Part shown: positions 54,886 to 62,908 of the stretch, in pieces
How positions within the stretch are numbered: position 1 is the first letter of the stretch
Layout of the letters: every line of letters begins with the position of its first letter
From: an uncultured Flavobacteriales bacterium
Lineage (GTDB): Bacteria; Bacteroidota; Bacteroidia; Flavobacteriales; BACL11
DNA length: 64,000 nucleotides
Direction of reading: 5' to 3'
Assembly: GCA_905478555.1 (NCBI GenBank)
Contig: CAJQIZ010000004.1
Span: 1 to 64,000 of the forward strand
Notes under the pieces: model-generated
Databases searched by the model: none
Seen by the model: only the letters and a program-made list of their open reading frames with translations
What the model was told of the DNA's origin: nothing
Translations under genes and position numbers: made by a program

Positions 54886-55398
54886 ATGACTCCAAAAACT
54901 CCATCTAAATCACGAACTATACAAACTGAAATAGTTCTACCCAACGATACAAATAACTTAAATAATTTGATGGGAGGAAGACTCCTACATTGGATGGATA
55001 TAGTAGCAGCAGTTTGCGCACAACGACATTGCGGAAGAACATGTGTTACCGCAGCGGTAAACAATGTATCCTTTGGTCATCCAATTCCTAAAGCGAGTAT
55101 TGTAACTTTAGAAGCAAATATTTCCAGAGCTTTTTCGTCCTCAATGGAAATAATAATTGATGTTTGGACAGAAGATGTGCAATCTGGCAGCAAAACAAAA
55201 TGTAATGAAGCTATTTACACTTTTGTTGCAGTGGATAATATGGGTAAGCCATCTAAAGTACCAGAAGTAGAACCAGAAGAAAAAATAGAACAAGAAAGAT
55301 TTGATGCGGCACTTAGAAGAAGACAACTATCTTTAATTTTATCTGGGAAAATGAAAGCGGAAGATGCTACAGAATTGAAAGCTTTATTCAGTAAATAG
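54886..55398 (+). CDS. Acyl-CoA thioesterase, hotdog fold (YciA/ACOT type)
   Basis: Hydrolyses acyl-CoA to free acid and CoA. The 170-residue hotdog domain has LMGGRLLHWMDIVAAVCAQRHC, TAAVNNVSFGHPIPKASIVTLEANISRAF, and a C-terminal EERFDAA-like EQERFDAALRRRQ tail of the ACOT/YciA group. It is one base after the SPOR gene and its last 15 bases overlap the convergent GT9 gene. Confidence 0.88.
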   Translation: MTPKTPSKSRTIQTEIVLPNDTNNLNNLMGGRLLHWMDIVAAVCAQRHCGRTCVTAAVNNVSFGHPIPKASIVTLEANISRAFSSSMEIIIDVWTEDVQSGSKTKCNEAIYTFVAVDNMGKPSKVPEVEPEEKIEQERFDAALRRRQLSLILSGKMKAEDATELKALFSK

Positions 55399-56334
55399 AT
55401 TTTCATCTATTAAATTCATACACTTAAAATGCCCTTTCGGGCAACTACTTTTACCATACCGGTGGCAAGGTCTACAACTTAAATTTTCCAGTTCTATTAT
55501 TTTATTTCCCGAATTTGGTAAATAAGGAGTAAATCCTAAACTAGGGTGCGTACCTCCAAATACAGAGTATATTTTCATATTGAAAGATGCTGCAATATGC
55601 ATCATTCCTGTATCGTGTGTTATTAGTAAATCAGATTTTTTTATAATATATGCCGATTGATTAATAGTGTATTTACCACAAGTATTAATTACATTTTTAC
55701 AAGATTCTGCTATTTCCTCTCCTTTTTCAAAATCCTCCTTTCCTCCAATTAAAATTACTTGTTTTTCTTGTTTATTACAGATAGAAATAATCTTTGCGGT
55801 AGGTAAAATTTTAGTAAAATGAGTTCCTCCAATTGCAAATGTAATAAAGGGCTTTTCTGAATGAGGAACTTCTATTTCATCCTCTTTTGACAGAAAATAA
55901 TCCAATCCTAATCCATCATTTTTAGCTCCTAAATGAGAAATAGTATCCAAATACCTATCTACGGTGTGGCTTTTTGGCAAGATATTCATCCCAAAATTGG
56001 TGAGTAAAAATTTTCGGAAATTAAGTTTAGTATAACTCTTTGATTTCACCATGATCCTTTTTAGTTGTGTCGATCGCAAATTATTATGTAGGTCAATAAT
56101 CCAATCAAACTTTTCCTCTTTAATTTCTTCTATTATCTCCTTTACTGAAGAATTTATAGTATGTATTTTATCAATATAAGGATTGTGAGATACGACAGAT
56201 TTAAAGATATCTTTTGTAATAAAATGAACCTCCGCATTTAGCTCTTTTTTCAGCACTCTCACAACTGGAGTTGTGAGTACAATATCGCCAATAGAACTGA
56301 AACGAACAACTAATATTTTTAATGGTTTTTGCAC
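55384..56334 (-). CDS. Glycosyltransferase family 9 (heptosyltransferase-like)
   Basis: A GT-B enzyme of 316 residues that probably adds a heptose or related sugar to the LPS core. The N-terminal RFSSIGDIVLTTPVVRVLKKEL and the C-terminal LLITHDTGMMHIAASFNMKIYSVFGGTHPSLGFTPY, with a Cys-rich CRPCHRYGKSSCPKGHFKCMN end, mark the family. The start is GTG at 56332-56334. Donor and acceptor are inferred only from the family. Confidence 0.88.
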   Translation of the reverse strand: MQKPLKILVVRFSSIGDIVLTTPVVRVLKKELNAEVHFITKDIFKSVVSHNPYIDKIHTINSSVKEIIEEIKEEKFDWIIDLHNNLRSTQLKRIMVKSKSYTKLNFRKFLLTNFGMNILPKSHTVDRYLDTISHLGAKNDGLGLDYFLSKEDEIEVPHSEKPFITFAIGGTHFTKILPTAKIISICNKQEKQVILIGGKEDFEKGEEIAESCKNVINTCGKYTINQSAYIIKKSDLLITHDTGMMHIAASFNMKIYSVFGGTHPSLGFTPYLPNSGNKIIELENLSCRPCHRYGKSSCPKGHFKCMNLIDENLFTE

Positions 56335-56359
56335 GAGCGTAAAACTAAAGAAATTATCC

Positions 56360-56367
56360 TAATTTTG
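56360..56367 (+). promoter_or_regulatory. Promoter -7 element, leaderless type, for tatD
   Basis: TAATTTTG, an exact TAnnTTTG match, with only CAGT before the ATG at 56372. Confidence 0.6.
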
Positions 56368-56371
56368 CAGT

Positions 56372-57145
56372 ATGAATTTTATAGATACTCACACACACCT
56401 TTATTCGGAACAGTTTAAGGACGACAGAAATGAAGTTATAGAAGATGCCATACAAAATGGAGTTACAAAAATGCTATTACCAAATATCAGCTCTCAGTAT
56501 ACTACAGCTATGATGAACTTGTGTGAAACATATCCTGATAATTGTTTTCCTATGATGGGACTTCATCCTTGTGATGTCAAAACAGATACTATTAAAAAGG
56601 AACTTTTGCATGTAGAAGAAATGCTACAAAGAGAGAAATTTATTGCAATTGGTGAAATAGGACTAGATTTGTATTGGGATAAAACTACTCTGGAAATACA
56701 AAAAGAAGCCTTTATCTATCAGATAGAACTTGCTAAAAAACACCAATTACCAATTGCTATTCATGTAAGGGATTCATTTACTGAAGCTATTGAGATTATA
56801 GAAAAATTAAATGATGAAAACTTAAGTGGTGTTTTTCATTGTTTTACCGGAAATGAAGAAGATGCAAAAAGAGTAATTAATTTAGGGAATTTCTATTTAG
56901 GAATTGGTGGAGTATTAACTTTTAAAAATGCCGGAGTAGATAAAACCATCAAAAAAATAGATATGAAATATCTTATTTTGGAAACAGACGCTCCTTACCT
57001 AACTCCATCACCCAATAGAGGAAAAAGAAATGAAAGTAAATATATTGTTAATATTGCAGAGAAACTTTCGGAAGTGAAAGGAATAAGTATTGAAGAAATA
57101 GCCAGAATTACAACAGAAAACGCACACAATTTATTTAAAATATAA
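56372..57145 (+). CDS. TatD-family DNase
   Basis: A 257-residue metal-dependent hydrolase. The metal-binding residues are in DTHTHLYSEQF (start), IGEIGLDLYW, PIAIHVRD, GVFHCFTGNEEDAKR and LILETDAPYLTP. TatD enzymes are 3'-5' exonucleases or deacylases. Its leaderless-type promoter lies 4 bp upstream, and the next gene overlaps its stop by 1 bp. Confidence 0.93.
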   Translation: MNFIDTHTHLYSEQFKDDRNEVIEDAIQNGVTKMLLPNISSQYTTAMMNLCETYPDNCFPMMGLHPCDVKTDTIKKELLHVEEMLQREKFIAIGEIGLDLYWDKTTLEIQKEAFIYQIELAKKHQLPIAIHVRDSFTEAIEIIEKLNDENLSGVFHCFTGNEEDAKRVINLGNFYLGIGGVLTFKNAGVDKTIKKIDMKYLILETDAPYLTPSPNRGKRNESKYIVNIAEKLSEVKGISIEEIARITTENAHNLFKI

Positions 57146-58143
57146 TGAAGAATATTTTACTAATTTACACAGGAGGAACCATAGGAATGGAAAGAGATCC
57201 TGTAGATAATTCCTTACAATCGGTAGATTTTAGCAAACTAACCTCCTCCATACCCGAACTACAAAACTCAGAAATAAAGGTGAGTCATACCTCCATAAAA
57301 GAAGTAATTGACTCCTCTAACATGAATAAAAAATATTGGATAGAAATTGCAACTATCATTGAAAAGAACTATGATGAAATGGATGGATTTGTAGTTCTGC
57401 ATGGAACGGATACTATGGCTTATTCTGCAAGTGCAATAAGTTTTATGTTGGAAGGATTACAAAAAGCAGTTATATTTACAGGAAGCCAAATACCTATTGG
57501 TGCCAGAAGAACAGACGCAAAGGAGAACCTAATCACTTCAGTTGAAATAGCCGCTAGTGGAAAAATAAAAGAAGTATGTGTATATTTTGAGGATAAACTA
57601 TTGAGGGGGAACCGAACAGTAAAAGTAAATTCGGAACAATTTGAAGCCTTTAACTCTCCTAACTTTCCCACTTTGGCAGATATAGGAATAAATATAAAGT
57701 ACAATAAAAACAACTTCTACAAAACGGAAGAACAACAGTTGAAAGTACATACTGAATTTTCGGAAGATGTAGCCGTACTAAAGTTATTTCCTGGTATAAC
57801 AGAAAAAGTAGTTTCTTCAATATTAAATTCTGCAAATAATATAATAATAGAAACTTTCGGATCAGGAAATGCTACTAATAGAAAGTGGTTTTTGAAGCTA
57901 TTGAAAAATGTAATTAAAGCAGAGAAATCTATAGTAAATTGTAGTCAGTGCCTTGCTGGGGAAGTAACCCAGGGGATATACGAAACTAGCTCCAACCTCA
58001 ACAAAATAGGAGTAATAAGTGCGAAAGATATGACAACTGAAGCAGCCATTACAAAACTTATGTTTTTAGATGGGTGGTGTACGAATACTAAGGAAAAGGA
58101 AACTCTTTTTATAAAATCGTTGAGAGGAGAAATAAGCAACTAA
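57145..58143 (+). CDS. ansA: Type I L-asparaginase
   Basis: Deamidates asparagine in the cytoplasm. The nucleophile threonine is in IYTGGTIGM (about 7-15), the second motif in LHGTDTMAYSASAISFML, and FTGSQIPIGARRTDAKENL is also typical. The absence of a signal peptide fits the type I cytoplasmic class. The length of 332 aa is normal. It is followed by tRNA-Ser. Confidence 0.92.
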   Translation: MKNILLIYTGGTIGMERDPVDNSLQSVDFSKLTSSIPELQNSEIKVSHTSIKEVIDSSNMNKKYWIEIATIIEKNYDEMDGFVVLHGTDTMAYSASAISFMLEGLQKAVIFTGSQIPIGARRTDAKENLITSVEIAASGKIKEVCVYFEDKLLRGNRTVKVNSEQFEAFNSPNFPTLADIGINIKYNKNNFYKTEEQQLKVHTEFSEDVAVLKLFPGITEKVVSSILNSANNIIIETFGSGNATNRKWFLKLLKNVIKAEKSIVNCSQCLAGEVTQGIYETSSNLNKIGVISAKDMTTEAAITKLMFLDGWCTNTKEKETLFIKSLRGEISN

Positions 58144-58150
58144 ATTTTAA

Positions 58151-58158
58151 TAGATTTG
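58151..58158 (+). promoter_or_regulatory. Promoter -7 element for tRNA-Ser
   Basis: TAGATTTG followed by C, an exact TAnnTTTG match, 10 nt before the mature tRNA and 7 nt after the asparaginase stop. Confidence 0.6.
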
Positions 58159-58168
58159 CAGAACTTTT

Positions 58169-58255
58169 AGTGAGGTGGCCGAGTGGCTTAAGGCGCACGC
58201 TTGGAAAGCGTGTAAACGAGAAATCGTTTCGGGGGTTCGAATCCCTTCCTCACTG
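58169..58255 (+). tRNA. tRNA-Ser (anticodon GGA)
   Basis: An 87-nt class II tRNA. The acceptor stem AGTGAGG (58169-58175) pairs with CCTCACT (58248-58254), followed by discriminator G. The D arm is GCCGAGTGGCTTAAGGC, the anticodon loop CTTGGAAAG gives GGA (UCY codons), there is a long variable arm, and the T arm is GGGGGTTCGAATCCCTT. CCA is not encoded. Confidence 0.95.
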
Positions 58256-58264
58256 CAATTATTG

Positions 58265-58301
58265 AACCCTTATAATCTAGTGATTGTAAGGGGTTTTTAT
58301 T
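58265..58301 (+). terminator. Rho-independent terminator after tRNA-Ser
   Basis: AACCCTTATAATC (58265-58277) pairs with GATTGTAAGGGGTT (58282-58295), one G-T pair and one bulge, followed by TTTTTA. Confidence 0.8.
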
Positions 58302-58393
58302 TACTCGGACAATCCGTAGAATAGTTTTATGTTATTTCAACTCCATCTTTGTTATCTGGTAGAGTTATACAGAAAGATAAGCTGATTATAAAT

Positions 58394-59104
58394 TTAAATA
58401 ACTCTCTTATTCCCAACAGAAATTTCAGATCCTTCAGCCAACATAACAGATGCAGGCTGTTGATGATTTAAAAATTCAAAATCAGTTCCATAACTCGATT
58501 CAAAATCAACATTAATAATTGAATCTAAAACATTGTAAATTTTCCAAGATGGATGTTTTACTTCAAATTCATTAGTTTTTACATTGTTTATTTTGGTATA
58601 ACCCCAGTAATGTTCTGTAATAAAATCAGCTTCACTTTTTTCATTAAAAGAAAAAGGAGAAATTTCAGCTTTAACACTTACTGAATTCCAGTTATCATTT
58701 AATTTCCAACTATATTCAATGTTTAGTTCGTTTTCCACCGACCAACTATGTTTCATAGGTAGACTTTGATAAGGTTCTTTGTAAACAGCTCTAGCTATTG
58801 AGGCTATTAAAGGTTTAGGTACAATTTCTTTAATGAATCCGACACCACGTCTTAATTCATCTCCATTGTGATGCTTAATGTAATATCGTAAATTAACCTC
58901 TTCAAAATTAATGTGTCCTGGTAATTTACAGCCTTTCACTTTTGTATTTAAAAACATAAATCCGACTAAACTTACATAACATTTTCCTTCCCATAAATCT
59001 AACTCTGTTTTATTTGGAAGGTACTTTTTTAAAATTGCTGGATCGATTACATAATTCACAAGAATCAATTTCCTCCATTCAGCGGTTAGGAAAGGCTTTT
59101 TCAT
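58394..59104 (-). CDS. DUF2071-family protein (YqjF-like)
   Basis: A 236-residue DUF2071 protein: AEWRKLILVNYVIDPAILKKYLP at the start, WEGKCYVSLVGFMFLNTKV, FEEVNLRYYIKH and EISVGNKR at the end. The function is unknown and no catalytic residues are obvious. It is the most 3' gene of the accessory group. Its start follows a leaderless-type promoter (TAAATTTG-N4-ATG) that is a duplicate of the one before 59608. Confidence 0.85.
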   Translation of the reverse strand: MKKPFLTAEWRKLILVNYVIDPAILKKYLPNKTELDLWEGKCYVSLVGFMFLNTKVKGCKLPGHINFEEVNLRYYIKHHNGDELRRGVGFIKEIVPKPLIASIARAVYKEPYQSLPMKHSWSVENELNIEYSWKLNDNWNSVSVKAEISPFSFNEKSEADFITEHYWGYTKINNVKTNEFEVKHPSWKIYNVLDSIINVDFESSYGTDFEFLNHQQPASVMLAEGSEISVGNKRVI

Positions 59105-59108
59105 AAAG

Positions 59109-59116
59109 CAAATTTA
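59109..59116 (-). promoter_or_regulatory. Promoter -7 element, leaderless type, for the DUF2071 gene
   Basis: TAAATTTG on the minus strand, an exact TAnnTTTG match, with only CTTT before the ATG. Confidence 0.65.
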
Positions 59117-59209
59117 CAAAAAAATTATAGGAAAGAGGAAGAGAAAAAAATCTGGGTAGCAGGATTACAACCTAACACCTATTTATTGAATACAGTAAGC
59201 TTTAAAACT

Positions 59210-59247
59210 AAAAATTGCTCCGATTTTTGCACCGCTGCTCCATCTAC
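59210..59247 (-). repeat. Interspersed repeat, copy 2
   Basis: Plus-strand AAAAATTGCTCCGA.TTTTTGCACC.CTGCTCCATCTAC, near identical to the copies at 30831 and 60116. On the minus strand it contains near-tandem units (CGGTGCAAAAAT, CGGAGCAATTTT). It lies 60 bp after the stop of the gene at 59307. Confidence 0.75.
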
Positions 59248-59306
59248 TAAAAAAATAATTGGAATTTCTGATTAGAAATTAATTTTAAAAATAATATAAT
59301 AAAGAT

Positions 59307-59615
59307 CTATATGACTAGTAATAAAAGTAAAGTTATAATTAGAACCACACCATTTCTAAATAAAAAATTACGTTTTACTTTTAAAGGTAATTGCATATTA
59401 CCTATAGCATAATAATCTATTGGAGCAAAAACAACTAAACGAAACACAAGTACAGATAGAAAAACTTTTAGAATCTTTAATAACCATTCGCTAATACAAT
59501 CTGGAATATGTTTCTGAATTTCATTATTAAGACTTTCATCTAATGGGAAAGAAGCGTAAGTTATATTAGTTGATATAATAAGAAGTATTATAATAAAAGC
59601 AGTTAATTTATTCAT
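59307..59615 (-). CDS. Small membrane protein with ASFP leader (paralogue 1)
   Basis: A 102-residue membrane protein: signal peptide (about 1-20) ending TYASFPLDESL, then two further hydrophobic segments (about 43-65 and 85-102). It shares the signal-plus-ASFP motif with the genes at 59608 and 60256. I start it at the ATG at 59613-59615, which overlaps the upstream stop by 8 bp, rather than five codons earlier. No function is known. Confidence 0.7.
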   Translation of the reverse strand: MNKLTAFIIILLIISTNITYASFPLDESLNNEIQKHIPDCISEWLLKILKVFLSVLVFRLVVFAPIDYYAIGNMQLPLKVKRNFLFRNGVVLIITLLLLLVI

Positions 59616-60039
59616 AAAAATCAAATCCATACTTAATAAGAAGAAAAGTTAATATTAATCCAGGAATACTTAATAAAATCCCAAATAGAGACTGCCACCT
59701 TTTTTCTCCTATAAATAACCCCGATACCCCTGTCATAAATGATAAAACACTATACACAGAAGCGAAAATCATTAAGATTTCACCCAATATTTTTTCTGAC
59801 GATACGTATCTCAACTGAAATCCAATCATAGCGTTAAAATACCAAAACACTCCAAAATAGAAACTAATATTAGCAAAATTATTACAGAACCCAGGTTCAG
59901 AATAAAATAGATTGTCGTCAATTAATTCTTCAGTTAAAGTTGAAAGACTAACATCCTGTTCAGTATTTGATTGATTAACTGGAAACGAAGCATTACTAAT
60001 CAAAGGAAAAAATAATAACAATAGTAATAGTTTTTTCAT
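59608..60039 (-). CDS. Small membrane protein with ASFP leader (paralogue 2)
   Basis: A 143-residue membrane protein: signal peptide and NASFPVNQSNTEQDV at residues 16-30, then at least three hydrophobic segments (about 50-75, 85-110 and 118-140). The conserved N-terminus with a divergent membrane body is shared with its neighbours. The start follows TAAGTTTG-N4-ATG, a leaderless-type promoter. It overlaps the next gene by 8 bp. Confidence 0.7.
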   Translation of the reverse strand: MKKLLLLLLFFPLISNASFPVNQSNTEQDVSLSTLTEELIDDNLFYSEPGFCNNFANISFYFGVFWYFNAMIGFQLRYVSSEKILGEILMIFASVYSVLSFMTGVSGLFIGEKRWQSLFGILLSIPGLILTFLLIKYGFDFYE

Positions 60040-60043
60040 AAAA

Positions 60044-60051
60044 CAAACTTA
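60044..60051 (-). promoter_or_regulatory. Promoter -7 element, leaderless type, for paralogue 2
   Basis: TAAGTTTG on the minus strand, an exact TAnnTTTG match, with TTTT before the ATG at 60039. Confidence 0.65.
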
Positions 60052-60115
60052 CAGAAAATTTATGGGAAATATAAAGAAAAATAGTAGTAGCAGGATTACA
60101 ACAAATTTTCAAACT

Positions 60116-60153
60116 AAAAATTGATCCGCTTTTTGCTCCGCTGCTCCATCTAC
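60116..60153 (-). repeat. Interspersed repeat, copy 3
   Basis: Plus-strand AAAAATTGATCCGC.TTTTTGC.CCGCTGCTCCATCTAC, near identical to the copies at 30831 and 59210. It lies 103 bp after the stop of the gene at 60256. On the minus strand the units GGAGCAG, CGGAGCAAAAAG and CGGATCAATTTT are evident. Confidence 0.75.
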
Positions 60154-60255
60154 TAATACAATCTTAAAAAAAATAATTGATGTTTCTGGTTAATCAATTA
60201 TCTTTTAAAAATAATATTACATCTCCTGAATCTAACTAGCAATATTAATGGAGAA

Positions 60256-60609
60256 TTAAGCACCTCTAAAAAGCAAGAATAATCCTACTATACTTGCTGA
60301 TATTATCGTCATAAGAACACCTAAAATAAGGCCAACAATTTCCGTCCAATTTACTTTATTTGTCAACCCAATTATTCCAAATATAACAGCTAACAATGAG
60401 AACATTAACATAATAAAAAAATTGGGCAATAAAAACACGCTAAGTAATGCAAAACTTAAAGACAAAATACCCCAAATAGATGGACTATTAGCATAATTTG
60501 GAGATTCAATAGTTTCTACAACTTCAGTTTGCACATTTTCTGAAACTGGAAAAGAAGCGTAACTAACATTTAAAAATGTTATCAATGTAAGTAAAAGTAG
60601 TTTTTTCAT
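60256..60609 (-). CDS. Small membrane protein with ASFP leader (paralogue 3)
   Basis: A 117-residue protein: signal peptide ending YASFPVSENVQTEVVET (about 18-34), then three hydrophobic segments (about 45-62, 64-85 and 92-115), a DUF4190-like layout. It lies 4 nt after the putative barrel gene, so it is co-transcribed with the protease group. It is the most regular of the three ASFP proteins. Function is unknown. Confidence 0.7.
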   Translation of the reverse strand: MKKLLLLTLITFLNVSYASFPVSENVQTEVVETIESPNYANSPSIWGILSLSFALLSVFLLPNFFIMLMFSLLAVIFGIIGLTNKVNWTEIVGLILGVLMTIISASIVGLFLLFRGA

Positions 60610-60613
60610 TTTT

Positions 60614-61309
60614 TTAATTTATAATTAAATGTTTATCTTTATGTAATATTTTCTTCCAGAAATATATATTCATACATATCTGAATATCCCATCTAGACAT
60701 TGCAGATTCAAATCCATCAGCCGAAATAATTGAATAATTTATAGTAGGAGAAAGCCTCCCAAATCTTAAATTCAAACCAGCTGTTAATATCTGATAATCA
60801 ACATTATCAAGTATTTCTCCTGCACTTTTAACTGATTCAACCGTACCTTTACCTCCAGAAATCCTTAGAAATTCTCTCCAAACTACACCAACTTGTAATT
60901 CAGAAAACTGAACACTTTCATCTAAACTATTAATAAATATTTTTTTATCAACCTTTTCTAAATCTCCTAACCCAACATTATTTAATGTACCTGTCTGATA
61001 AAATAATCCCACAACATTCCCTCTCATCTTATCTCTACCTGTTGAAGAAAATCTGTAATTATCAGTATTAAAACCAGACCTTAAACCAATCATACCACTG
61101 TAAGTAATATTGTCCATCTTAAAAGTTTTCCCTTTTAGGAAGTTATCATTACTTGGATCTAAGTCATAGGTATAGTTCGCAAATAAACCTGAACCTAACC
61201 TTAATAAAACTCTATTGGGACTGTTCTTTCTTAAATCTTGCCTTGTGTCTTGAGCAAAAGAAGTGAATACAAATATTAAACATAAACTAGTTGTAATAAT
61301 TTTTCTCAT
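60614..61309 (-). CDS. Predicted outer-membrane beta-barrel protein
   Basis: A 231-residue secreted protein: signal peptide ending TSFAQDTRQD (about 1-19), then an alternating-strand body (LLRLGSGLFANYTYDLD, YSGMIGLRSGFN, VGLFYQTGT, QILTAGLNLRFGRLSPTINYS) and the end INYSIISADG..IYFWKK. No metal or catalytic motif is visible. It lies 15 nt after the protease gene and 4 nt before an ASFP gene, so the group probably acts in the envelope. Confidence 0.65.
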   Translation of the reverse strand: MRKIITTSLCLIFVFTSFAQDTRQDLRKNSPNRVLLRLGSGLFANYTYDLDPSNDNFLKGKTFKMDNITYSGMIGLRSGFNTDNYRFSSTGRDKMRGNVVGLFYQTGTLNNVGLGDLEKVDKKIFINSLDESVQFSELQVGVVWREFLRISGGKGTVESVKSAGEILDNVDYQILTAGLNLRFGRLSPTINYSIISADGFESAMSRWDIQICMNIYFWKKILHKDKHLIIN

Positions 61310-61324
61310 AATTTTGATTAATAT

Positions 61325-62908
61325 TTATCTTATTTTAATGAGTACTACATAATCAGATAATACTTTTATTTTTTCTGTAAGTTTTAAACTTTTTATATCT
61401 TTATTATCTGGTAATCTTAAATTAATTGGTAACACATCAATTAAATTCTTTAAGTAAGATGATTTTATTGAATAAGATATATTCTGAGAGTTCTCATGTG
61501 TAAATCTAGCTGCATTTATTGCGATTAAGTTACCATCATAATCAAAAAGAGGACCTCCTGAATTTCCAGGTTGTATTGGAGTTGTTGTTTGGTAATTTGC
61601 TATGTCACCATCATATCCTGTTTTTGAGCTGATTTTCCCATCCGTAAATTTAATATCTTTCCCCAAATAATTTGTTAATGGATAACCTAATGCGAAAACT
61701 TCTTCTCCAACATCTGCTACTCTAGTTGAAAAATAATACGGTAGTGCATCAAACTTTTCAAAATCCGAATCAGTAATTTTTAATATTGCTAAATCATTAT
61801 TTTTGTCTTCTTTTACAACCTCTACCTTGTGTGTTTGAAGCTCCCCATCTCTATAAAATTCAATCTCAATATACTTAGCGTCATCTACTACATGATAATT
61901 TGTTGCTAGATATCCACTTTGATCAATAAAAAAACCTGTCCCTCCTCCATTCCAGTCCCTATTATCATTTGAAGAATTTGAATTATTATCATTCGTACTA
62001 AGAGGATATTTTTTAACCCAGGTAAAGTCCCAATAAATACTTTTACTAGTTGAGTATTCAGGTCCATAATAATCTTTTACATAAATATCATCTACAAAAT
62101 ATCCATATGTAATAACAGAATTATTTTCAAGATTAACGTTTGATTTTGATTTCCATTTTGGAGAAGAAAATTGGCAATTATAATTATAAAAATTATCAAC
62201 AGCTGTTTTCTCAAAATATGCAAGAAAATCAGATTCTTTTTCTAAGCCATATACTTTATATTTTGTTTGGTCATGATAAGCGATAGCCCATTCCGAAATC
62301 ATTTCTTTATTTTTTTTTCCTAATAACTCTGATCCATCATAAAAACTCCAAACACAATTCAAACTCCAGATTCCTTCAATAGGATCTAAATCTTCTCGTT
62401 CATTAAAATACTCTTTAAATGAAAAAGTTCCGTCATACAGATCAGATTGAACTTCTGAATCACTTGTGTTAGATTCGTCATCTTCTGTTAACCAAACAGT
62501 TTTAATTCTATGTTTTACTGCCCTATAAGATCCATCTTTATTTTTATATTCAAAGAATAAAAAACCATCAGAATCTTCATTAGGCATTTTAACAACAAGT
62601 CTATATTTATTTCCAACATCAGAAACTATATCAAAAGCATCCCAATCATACTCTTCTAAATACTTGTGAGATTTTATTAAATATGCAGAACTAATATCAT
62701 CTGTTCTATGAATAAATATTCCCATCTTATTTTGTGAGGTGTCCTCAAATTCAAAGAATGTCATATCATCACTTGATGAGACATCCTCCCATTCTTCAGA
62801 TTCCTGATTCCAATTTAAATCTTCTCTATAATCTGTAGAGATATTTAATTGAGAATAAGTTATTGATGAAAATATCATCAATACTAATAACGTAATTTTA
62901 TTCTTCAT
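61325..62908 (-). CDS. Secreted trypsin-like serine protease with N-terminal beta domain
   Basis: A 527-residue exported protein (signal peptide ending TYSQ). The first half starts LNISTDYREDLNWNQESEEW and is related to the neighbouring 137-aa protein. The C-terminal half is an S1C-type protease: catalytic H339 (YLATNYHVVDD), D372 (NNDLAILKI) and S450 (QPGNSGGPLFD). There is no PDZ domain, unlike DegP. I use the ATG at 62906-62908 rather than the TTG two codons earlier. It overlaps the upstream gene by 11 bp. Confidence 0.85.
   Translation of the reverse strand: MKNKITLLVLMIFSSITYSQLNISTDYREDLNWNQESEEWEDVSSSDDMTFFEFEDTSQNKMGIFIHRTDDISSAYLIKSHKYLEEYDWDAFDIVSDVGNKYRLVVKMPNEDSDGFLFFEYKNKDGSYRAVKHRIKTVWLTEDDESNTSDSEVQSDLYDGTFSFKEYFNEREDLDPIEGIWSLNCVWSFYDGSELLGKKNKEMISEWAIAYHDQTKYKVYGLEKESDFLAYFEKTAVDNFYNYNCQFSSPKWKSKSNVNLENNSVITYGYFVDDIYVKDYYGPEYSTSKSIYWDFTWVKKYPLSTNDNNSNSSNDNRDWNGGGTGFFIDQSGYLATNYHVVDDAKYIEIEFYRDGELQTHKVEVVKEDKNNDLAILKITDSDFEKFDALPYYFSTRVADVGEEVFALGYPLTNYLGKDIKFTDGKISSKTGYDGDIANYQTTTPIQPGNSGGPLFDYDGNLIAINAARFTHENSQNISYSIKSSYLKNLIDVLPINLRLPDNKDIKSLKLTEKIKVLSDYVVLIKIR

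Larger units (their letters stand above)
59102..59300 (-). repeat. Duplicated upstream region, copy A
   Basis: This spacer and the one at 60037-60230 are related along most of their length, starting from the start codons. Shared blocks are the start codon and -7 region, TAGCAGGATTACAAC (59156-59170), the repeat core at 59210, AAAAAATAATTG and TTTTAAAAATAATAT. The arrangement implies an old segmental duplication carrying a promoter and a 3' element. Confidence 0.7.
60037..60230 (-). repeat. Duplicated upstream region, copy B
   Basis: The partner of the region at 59102-59300. It opens with the start codon and -7 region (CATAAAACAAACTTACAG against CATAAAGCAAATTTACAA) and then shares TAGCAGGATTACAAC (60088-60102), the repeat core at 60116 and TTTTAAAAATAATAT. 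Confidence 0.7.

Noticed and set aside
58170..58255. Starting tRNA-Ser one base later with a GTGAGGT acceptor stem
   Set aside because: That gives a T-T mismatch at the seventh pair, whereas starting at 58169 gives seven perfect pairs.
59160..59180. A possible integron attC core (ACCTAAC, or GTTAGGT on the minus strand) in the repeated spacer
   Set aside because: The second inverse core is missing within 150 bp, copy B lacks the motif, and no integrase is in the window.
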